DNA from: Nocardia farcinica
Lineage (GTDB): Bacteria; Actinomycetota; Actinomycetes; Mycobacteriales; Mycobacteriaceae
DNA: 64,000 bases
Assembly (NCBI RefSeq): GCF_001182745.1
Contig: NZ_LN868938.1
Coordinates: 2,790,001-2,854,000, forward strand
Reading direction: 5' to 3'
Part shown: in pieces, positions 56,801 to 61,049 of the stretch
Position numbering within the stretch: position 1 is the stretch's first letter
How the letters are laid out: the number at the start of each line of letters is the position of its first letter
Translations under genes and position numbers: made by a program
The notes under the pieces: generated by a model
Told to the model about the DNA's origin: nothing
Databases searched by the model: none
What the model saw: the letters and a program-made list of their open reading frames with translations, nothing else

Positions 56801-57058
56801 TTGCGGATCGATGTCGGCGGCCTCGCGCGGGGAGATCCCGAACAGGGCGGCGTCGAACCCGGCCACGTCGTCGAGGAATCCGCCCGCCGCCGGTACCCGC
56901 ACCGCGGGGTCCAGCGGCGCGGCCGCGTCCCACCGGTCCGGTGGCACGCTGCCCACGGCGTCGATGCCCGCGGCCAGCAGCTCCCACAACCGCGCCACAC
57001 TGTCGGCGCCGGGAAAGCGGCCCGCCATCCCGACGATCGCGATCGGTTCGCCCGTCAC
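50885..57058 (-). CDS. Type I polyketide synthase, KS-AT-DH-ER-KR-ACP
   Basis: 2057 residues. KS 1-420 (Cys169, His302, His340); AT about 516-830 (GHSQGE with Ser611; YASHS at 711-715, the methylmalonyl-type specificity motif); DH about 870-1145 (His901; DAAAQ at 1069-1073; the usual Gly of HxxxGxxxxP is Glu here); linker/structural KR about 1190-1370; ER about 1376-1700 (AAGGVGAAA); KR about 1722-1905 (TGGHGALG, LDD at 1801-1803, Tyr1858, Asn1862); ACP about 1978-2050 (Ser2012 in LGLDS). This domain order is shared with mycocerosic-acid-synthase-like enzymes and fully reducing modules. It lacks terminal docking helices: the KS starts at residue 4 and the chain ends just after the ACP. GTG 57058 overlaps the preceding stop by 4 nt. 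Confidence 0.95.
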   Translation of the reverse strand: MTGEPIAIVGMAGRFPGADSVARLWELLAAGIDAVGSVPPDRWDAAAPLDPAVRVPAAGGFLDDVAGFDAALFGISPREAADIDPQQRVFLETVWRAMEDARTPADLLRGARIGVYAGASWHDYETLRLRSGASYGPHGLVGSAVDVIAARVSYVLGLTGPSMTVQTGCSSALVALDLAVAALRSGAVDAALAGGVNLMLSPEVTVGLTHFGALSPEGRCAAFGAGADGFVRGEGVGVVYLKTLSAARRDRDPVRAVIHETVVNNDGGGDSLVTPRLEGQRDLLRRAYRDLDPRRLAYVEAHGTGTGRGDPVEARALGDVLGHRAGAPLLVGSVKTGIGHLEAAAGVAGLIKAVLCLEHRRVPASLHAELLNPDIDFAGLGLRVVRTPTPLPAGPEVLVGVNSFGWGGTNAHVVLGPGETPAPADGARAESGSPVLAVSAQSPAALRQRCAAVAEMLATGGDVGEMCAASVAYAPALPWRAAVLGADPEAASTGLRAVADGVEGTPGVLSGRARAVGKVAFVFPGQGSQWHTPAAGLYGRDPAFTAAVDDCAAALAPHVSWDTRAVLTGAAGPGWLERVDQVQPVLWAYSLGIAAMWRRMGVVPDVVIGHSQGEIGAAVVAGLLAPSDAALVVARRGAALRAVAGTGRMLAVDLTADEIPAAIAGFEDAVTLAVHNGPRSCVLSGDVDAIDALAEILTAEGIYCRPVNVDYASHSPRMARLVPALRADLAAVTARPGTVAMLSTVTAQPLTDAGPDYWVENLCRPVRFAEAMSALFDAGVTHVLEMSPHPVLTPAIEQLAALRPDPPIALGTLTRDRDPVAELAVSRARAFVHGLRPFADLPGPGRNPLPPTTFHRERYWLAAPAPVTDDRIVLRPTALEPGTRHAWAEIGPHDLGWLADHRVGEAVIAPATYFLALATIAGDTVVRDIRFVDALPLDPENPAPPTRVEILLRPGLAGTTVLEIRSTPPGSDVSTLHARADLVPAGSRCPETGPPPSTESPDATTELDVAEFYRRCARRGLHYGPEFRGIRELRTGTTAAGRTAHARIELGQRCRARIRAGELHPALLDAAAQTALVLFDQPTDSTPATVVPVALAEYRILHRPDGFVDRVWAHARQRGPLLADIEIRDDDGRVLAALNGLALAELDTAGADLRDHRREFRMEFTPEPEPVGAPGAECAPRAADTGHPARSERAVFVLVDPGAETGAAPDDPNTQCAHLAAALTDRGAVVTGELPADHPATVVFLAPTVAAGLDAQRAALPLLADLARRCLAADAAHRVVVVTTDAQAAGPERPDPGAALFWGFGRVLRREHPELDTVLLDLAGGDATATRWASCAAELCAPAGADQILLRAGVRLLGRLRQGGVQAAPPPRRSARRPFRLAIGRGRRTDDVHFRPLTPRAPGPGEVLVRVEAAAINFIDLMKATGAYPDGSAGADLLGVDCAGVITAIGHGVTGRTVGQRVVACAFGALASHLTVRADHTAPVPAALSTTTAAALPLVLTTAWYALARVARVEPGETVLIHSAAGGVGAAAVAVAHHLGARVLATAGSAQRREHLRAQGIEHVFDSRGAEWPAAVRAVTAGRGVDVVLNALAGAAVEHGLAVLAEDGRFVEIGKRDIYTDRRIGLRPFAHGITVAAVDLGGMMTRRPRRYAEVLREAWRLVDSGVIAALPTTVHDFAAAPAALAALADDERIGKIVLARPATVRDIAPEPLPDGRFRADGTYLITGGHGALGRSLADHLLAHGAGSVALLGRGTYPVPDDPRLRSYRADVGDRAALADTLAAIRAAAPPLRGVFHAAGVLDDATVLGLSADRIEPVLRPKVDGARHLHELTADDPLDLFVLFSSAAALVGNPGQAVYAAANAYLDALAVARRHDGRPGLSVQWGPFDDIGLAAARAERGARLADRGLTGITAADAWTALHTFLDTDACLGGYLGFDRRRWFDAYPECAGQHSWTLLAESTEAPAVPGEWTAAPSRGEPVRDTVTALAARVLRVSPTDLDPTAPLRALGLDSLLALELRNHLENAFALRLSATLLWTYGTVAALAQAIEDRLAAHPA

Positions 57059-58455
57059 AGTCGCCCTCCCGTCAGCAGCGCGCGTTCGCGTTCGGTCAGC
57101 GGTGGCGCCGACAGTGGCCCGGGCACCCGGCGGGCGGCCGCCGCCAGCACGCGCGGGTCACCCAACCGGGTGAGCGCGGGCGCGGCAAGGAACATCGCAT
57201 CGATCAAGCGCGCGCCCACCGCGGGCCGGTGTTGGGCGGTGCGCATCACCCGGTCGGCGTAGCGATGCGCGAGCCGGTCGTGCGCGCGCAGCGCGGGCCC
57301 CACGGTGTTCGGGAACCGGCGATCCTGCCGGGTGGCGACCTCCCACGGCAGGACGCCGGCGCGGCCGACCGCCTGTTGCAGCCGTCGGGTGTCGACGGCG
57401 TCGTCACCGATCCAGGTCCGCAGGGCGCGGGCGCACCGCGCGGCCACGGTGAGGCCCTGCCCGTACACCGGGTTGAGCGCGGTGGCCGCGTCACCGACGG
57501 CGACGAACCCGCGCGGCCACCGGCGCACCCGGTCGAAGCGGTGGCGCCGGTTGCAGGTGCTGTGGGACCGCAGGATGCCGGTGAGCGGTTCCGCGCCGGC
57601 GAGCAGGTCGGCGAGCAGCGGCGTCCCGACTCCGTGGCGAGCGTAGTCGAGGAACTCGGCGCCGTCGGCGGGTGCCCGCGTGCCGCGCATGCCGCCGACG
57701 GTGACGATCCACTGCCCGTCCTCGATCGGCACCAATGCCGCGTTGCCGCTCGGCCTGCCCGCCCCGGTCTCGGCCTGGATCAGTACCAGCGGCGCCGTCG
57801 CCTCGGTGCCGGGGCGGGCGCGGAAGACACGGGTGGCGTAGGCGTGCCCGGCATCCACCACCTGGGTGCGTGGACCGGGTACCCCCAGCGCGGCCAGCCA
57901 GCCCGGGGCGCGGGAGGCGCGGCCGGTGGCATCGACCACCAGATCGGCGGTGAGCCAATGGGTTCCGCCGTCGCGGTCGCGGTAGCGCACACCCGTGACG
58001 GCCGCGGCGTCGCCGAGCAGCCCGACCGGCTCGCAGCGGGTGCGGAACTCGACCCCGCCCGCCGCGGTCACCCGCTCACGCAGCACATGGTCCAGCAGTG
58101 CCCGGCTGCACGCCACCCCGGCGCGGTCGGTCCGGTACCGGGGCAGCCAGCCGCCCGCGCTGCAATACAGCAGCAGGTCCTCGTTGGTGCGGATCCGGCG
58201 GGCGCCCGCACCCCACAGCGCGGCCAACGCGCCGGGCAGCAGTTGTTCCACCAGGTCCGCTCCGCCGGGCCCGAGGAAATGCGGGTGCCGATCCTGCGGC
58301 AGGCCGCGCCGGTGCGCCGGCGTGTGCGGCAGGTCGTCCCGGTCGAGCACGGTCACCGCGCCGACGTGGGGTGCGAGCGCGCCCGCGGCGAGTATCCCGG
58401 CGAACCCGCCACCGAGTACCACCGCCCGCGCACCGGCGCCGGCACCGCTCGCCAT
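57055..58455 (-). CDS. FAD-dependent monooxygenase resembling polyether epoxidases (MonCI/LasC-like)
   Basis: 466 residues. FAD motif VVLGGGFAGILAAGALA (13-29), then RRGLPQDRHPHFLGPGGADLVEQLLPG, an arrangement I associate with MonCI/LasC and related flavin epoxidases; VDATGRASR; and the second FAD motif VGDAATALNPVYGQGLTVAAR. Such enzymes epoxidise double bonds of polyketide or terpenoid chains. Because the family also includes other hydroxylases and reductases, the reaction is a proposal. ATG 58455 is chosen (GAGG eight nt upstream); a GTG at 58461 overlapping the methyltransferase stop (GTGA) is the alternative. Its TGA overlaps the PKS start. Confidence 0.75.
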   Translation of the reverse strand: MASGAGAGARAVVLGGGFAGILAAGALAPHVGAVTVLDRDDLPHTPAHRRGLPQDRHPHFLGPGGADLVEQLLPGALAALWGAGARRIRTNEDLLLYCSAGGWLPRYRTDRAGVACSRALLDHVLRERVTAAGGVEFRTRCEPVGLLGDAAAVTGVRYRDRDGGTHWLTADLVVDATGRASRAPGWLAALGVPGPRTQVVDAGHAYATRVFRARPGTEATAPLVLIQAETGAGRPSGNAALVPIEDGQWIVTVGGMRGTRAPADGAEFLDYARHGVGTPLLADLLAGAEPLTGILRSHSTCNRRHRFDRVRRWPRGFVAVGDAATALNPVYGQGLTVAARCARALRTWIGDDAVDTRRLQQAVGRAGVLPWEVATRQDRRFPNTVGPALRAHDRLAHRYADRVMRTAQHRPAVGARLIDAMFLAAPALTRLGDPRVLAAAARRVPGPLSAPPLTERERALLTGGRL

Positions 58456-58457
58456 GC

Positions 58458-59318
58458 TCACACCGCCTCGTCCACGCGGCGCATCCGCACCACGCCGCAC
58501 CAGAACGGCGAGCGCTCCGGCCGCCGCCGCAACCCGGTCTCCGGCGCCAGCGCCCAGGGTCGGAACGGCAGGGGCGCGCGGCGCCAGCGGGCCGCGGCAC
58601 GGAAGGTGGACTGCGCGCTGTCGACCCGCCAGCCCTCGAAGAACCGCAGCGGTGCCGCGAATTGCCAACGCGCCGAGCCCAGCTCGCGACCGAGCAACGC
58701 GTTGACCGCGTACCGCATGGCGGGCGACCAGTGGTCGAACACCCAGCCGCGCACCGGCGCCGCGTGCACGGCGGCGGCGATCGCGCGCACCTGCGGCGGG
58801 GTGAGGTACGGCAGCAAGCCCTCGGTGAGCACCAGTGCGTGCGCCGAGTCCGCGGTGGCCTCGGCGAGGAAGCCGGTGAGCGCGGCCGGGTCGGTCACGT
58901 CGAGCGCACGGGTGACCCGGCGGCACCGGGGCCGCCGGTCGGCGAGCACCGCGTCCTTGTCGGCGAGCAGCGCGGGCAGATCGGCTTCGTACCACACCGT
59001 TGCGGCCGGGACGGGCAGTCGGTAGGGACGGGTGTCGAGCCCGGCGGCCAGATTGATCACCCGGTCGCAACCCGCGGCCAGCGACCGCAGCACGAGGTCG
59101 TCGATCAGCCGGGTGCGCACCACCGTGGGCCAGTGGTTGCGCGCGCCGCGCGGCAGCAGGGCGGGATCGGCGAGTCCTGCTCCGGCGGCGCCGGCGAGTT
59201 CGGCGGCGAAGGGGTCCTGGAAGAGGGCGTCCGGGCGCTCGGATTCCCTGGCCCGGTACACCGCCACCCAGCGGGCGGTGTCGGAGACGTCCCGGATGCC
59301 CGGGGTGCGGGTGCCCAT
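58458..59318 (-). CDS. Class I SAM-dependent methyltransferase (LCM/PPM family)
   Basis: 286 residues. The signature for the leucine-carboxyl-methyltransferase-like family is visible: RWVAVYRARESERPDALFQDPFA at the N-terminus, SAM-binding VINLAAGLDTRPYRL, ALDVTDPAAL, and LVLTEGLLPYLTPPQVRAI. Members in actinobacterial PKS clusters usually methylate carboxyl or hydroxyl oxygens of the product. Start ATG 59318 lies two nt after the stop of the preceding gene. Inside the PKS operon, so a tailoring role (methyl ester or methoxy group) is inferred. Confidence 0.82.
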   Translation of the reverse strand: MGTRTPGIRDVSDTARWVAVYRARESERPDALFQDPFAAELAGAAGAGLADPALLPRGARNHWPTVVRTRLIDDLVLRSLAAGCDRVINLAAGLDTRPYRLPVPAATVWYEADLPALLADKDAVLADRRPRCRRVTRALDVTDPAALTGFLAEATADSAHALVLTEGLLPYLTPPQVRAIAAAVHAAPVRGWVFDHWSPAMRYAVNALLGRELGSARWQFAAPLRFFEGWRVDSAQSTFRAAARWRRAPLPFRPWALAPETGLRRRPERSPFWCGVVRMRRVDEAV

Positions 59319-59320
59319 GC

Positions 59321-59890
59321 TCAGCCCCGTCCTTTCGTGAAGGCGGCCAGCCGGTCGCCCCACCGCCGCGACGGCCGGGCGGGCGGGTCGGCGGGCGGCT
59401 CGGCGGCCGCCGTGGTGAGGTAGTCGACGAACAGGTCGGCGGTGTTGAAATCCTTGCGGCGCAGCAGCTCCGACATCACATCGGCCACCACGTCACCGGA
59501 GGCGAGGTGCGCGGCGCGGCTGATGGCGCGCGGGTCGATGAAGGGCGCGGCATCGGCGATGGCGGCGGGTTCGATGAGCGTCAGGGCCTGGGCGGCCGCG
59601 GTGAGATCGCGCTCGTCGGCCAGGGCCGCGGTGATGACCCGCCCGAGCATCCGCGGCGGCAGCAACCGCACCGCGAACGGCACCGCCCGCCGCGGCGGCA
59701 GCCTGCGGCCGATCCGGTACAGCCTGCGGTACCGGCGGGCGTAGCGCGCGTGCAGGTGGGCGATCACGCGATCGGTGAGGTCGGCCAGCTGCTCGGGGCC
59801 GAGCGGGGCCAGGTGGTCGATCCGGTCGATCGGTACGTGCAGTGCGTCGGCGAGGCGGGCCAGTTGGCGGGCGACGGCGCGGTCGGTCAT
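59321..59890 (-). CDS. Unknown 189-residue helical protein in the PKS operon
   Basis: 189 residues, no family recognised with certainty. The N-terminal half is basic (HLHARYARRYRRLYRIGRRLPPRR, which may lie against a membrane). The C-terminal half consists of short helical repeats (LTLIEPAAIADAAPFIDPRAISRAAHLASGDVVADVMSELL), loosely like the superhelical N-domain of MgtE-type proteins. No catalytic motif and no clear transmembrane helix. ATG 59890 overlaps the upstream stop by 4 nt (ATGA), and the methyltransferase starts two nt after its stop. Conserved placement inside a PKS operon suggests a structural or partner role for the 76-residue protein. Confidence 0.6.
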   Translation of the reverse strand: MTDRAVARQLARLADALHVPIDRIDHLAPLGPEQLADLTDRVIAHLHARYARRYRRLYRIGRRLPPRRAVPFAVRLLPPRMLGRVITAALADERDLTAAAQALTLIEPAAIADAAPFIDPRAISRAAHLASGDVVADVMSELLRRKDFNTADLFVDYLTTAAAEPPADPPARPSRRWGDRLAAFTKGRG

Positions 59891-60117
59891 CGCCACCGCC
59901 CCAGGAACACGCGTCGCACCACCGGCCGGTACGGCCGCGGCAGGGTCTCGATGGTGGCGCGCAGCTCGGGGGCGCATCGGTCGCGGTCCCGGTCGGGGGC
60001 GGCGGCGAGCAGGCCGAGCAGGTCCGCGCAGTGCGCTTCGGACAGGGCCGCCAGCGCGGCCGGGTCGGCGCCGAGTTCCCGGGCGAGCCGGGTGCGGGCG
60101 CCACTCGTGTCGGTCAT
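59887..60117 (-). CDS. Unknown 76-residue protein in the PKS operon
   Basis: 76 residues beginning MTDTSGARTRLARELGADPAAL: a helical protein with ALSEAHCADLLGLLAAA and a basic end (RPVVRRVFLGRWR). Not an acyl carrier protein (no GxDS). It is real rather than a chance frame because both ends overlap the neighbouring genes by exactly 4 nt (ATGA at each junction), the pattern used throughout this operon. Function unknown; it may act with the 189-residue protein it is coupled to. Confidence 0.6.
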   Translation of the reverse strand: MTDTSGARTRLARELGADPAALAALSEAHCADLLGLLAAAPDRDRDRCAPELRATIETLPRPYRPVVRRVFLGRWR

Positions 60118-61049
60118 GGTGTGGTCCTCCCTCGCCTGGCCGCGGCCGGGCGGGTCAACGCTGTCGCCGCCCGCACCGCGCCGCCGACCGCGCGCCGGGC
60201 CCGGGCGCCGACGACCGAGGACGAGGGGCCGGGCAGGATCTCGCGCAGCAGCGGATCGGGCAGGCCGCGGCGGCGCCACTCGCGCGGATAGCCGAGCGAG
60301 ACCTCTTCGAAGCGCACGCCGTCGAAGTGGTCGGTGCGCCGGATGTGCAAGTGCCCGTAGACGACACAGCGCACCGGGTAGGTGCGGTGCCAGTCGGCGG
60401 TGAGCACGGTGCCGCACCACGGCGCGAACTCCGCGTGCCAGAGCATCCTGGTCTGTTCCCGCAACAGCGGGAAGTGGTTGATCAGCACCAGCGGCAGCGC
60501 CGGATCCATGGCGTCGAGCCTGCTCCTGGTGTGCTCCACCCTGGCTCGGCACCACTGTTCCCGCGAGTCGTAGGGCTCGTGGGCCAGCAGCTGTTCGTCG
60601 ATGGCGACGGTGCCCCTGGCGCGGGCCAGCTCCAGCGCATCGGCCTTGGTCCGCGCACCGCGCGGCAGGAAGGTGTAGTCGTAGAGCAGGAACATCGGCA
60701 CCAGCGCCACCGGGCCGCCCGGACCCTCCCACACCGGATAGGGGTCCTCCGGGGTGAGCACGCCCAGGGCGCGGCATTCGGCGATCAACCGCCGGTACCT
60801 GCCCTCGCCGCGGCGGGGGCCCGGATCTCTGGCGGTGGTCCACAATTCGTGGTTTCCGGGCACCCAGATCACCTTCGCGAAGCGGGCGCGCAGTTCGGCG
60901 AGCACGCCGCGGATGTGCTCGATTCGCTCGCCCACGTCGCCGGCGACGATCAGCCAGTCGTGGGGGGTGGTCGGCCGGAGCAGGTCGACCACCTCCCGGT
61001 TGCCCGGATGCCCGACGTGCAGATCGGAGACGGCGAGCACGCGGGTCAC
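60114..61049 (-). CDS. Calcineurin-like metallophosphoesterase
   Basis: 311 residues. All the dinuclear-metal motifs are in order: DLHVGH (Asp9, His11), GDVGE (37-41), GNHELW (65-70), INHFPLL and YGHLHIRR. It should hydrolyse a phosphomonoester or diester; the substrate is unknown. GTG 61049 overlaps the stop of the upstream PKS (GTGA), and its own stop overlaps the 76-residue gene (ATGA). A phosphoesterase in a PKS operon might remove a protecting phosphate from the product or act on a phosphopantetheine or prenyl-phosphate intermediate. The basic Arg-rich tail may contact membrane or protein. Confidence 0.88.
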   Translation of the reverse strand: MTRVLAVSDLHVGHPGNREVVDLLRPTTPHDWLIVAGDVGERIEHIRGVLAELRARFAKVIWVPGNHELWTTARDPGPRRGEGRYRRLIAECRALGVLTPEDPYPVWEGPGGPVALVPMFLLYDYTFLPRGARTKADALELARARGTVAIDEQLLAHEPYDSREQWCRARVEHTRSRLDAMDPALPLVLINHFPLLREQTRMLWHAEFAPWCGTVLTADWHRTYPVRCVVYGHLHIRRTDHFDGVRFEEVSLGYPREWRRRGLPDPLLREILPGPSSSVVGARARRAVGGAVRAATALTRPAAARRGRTTP

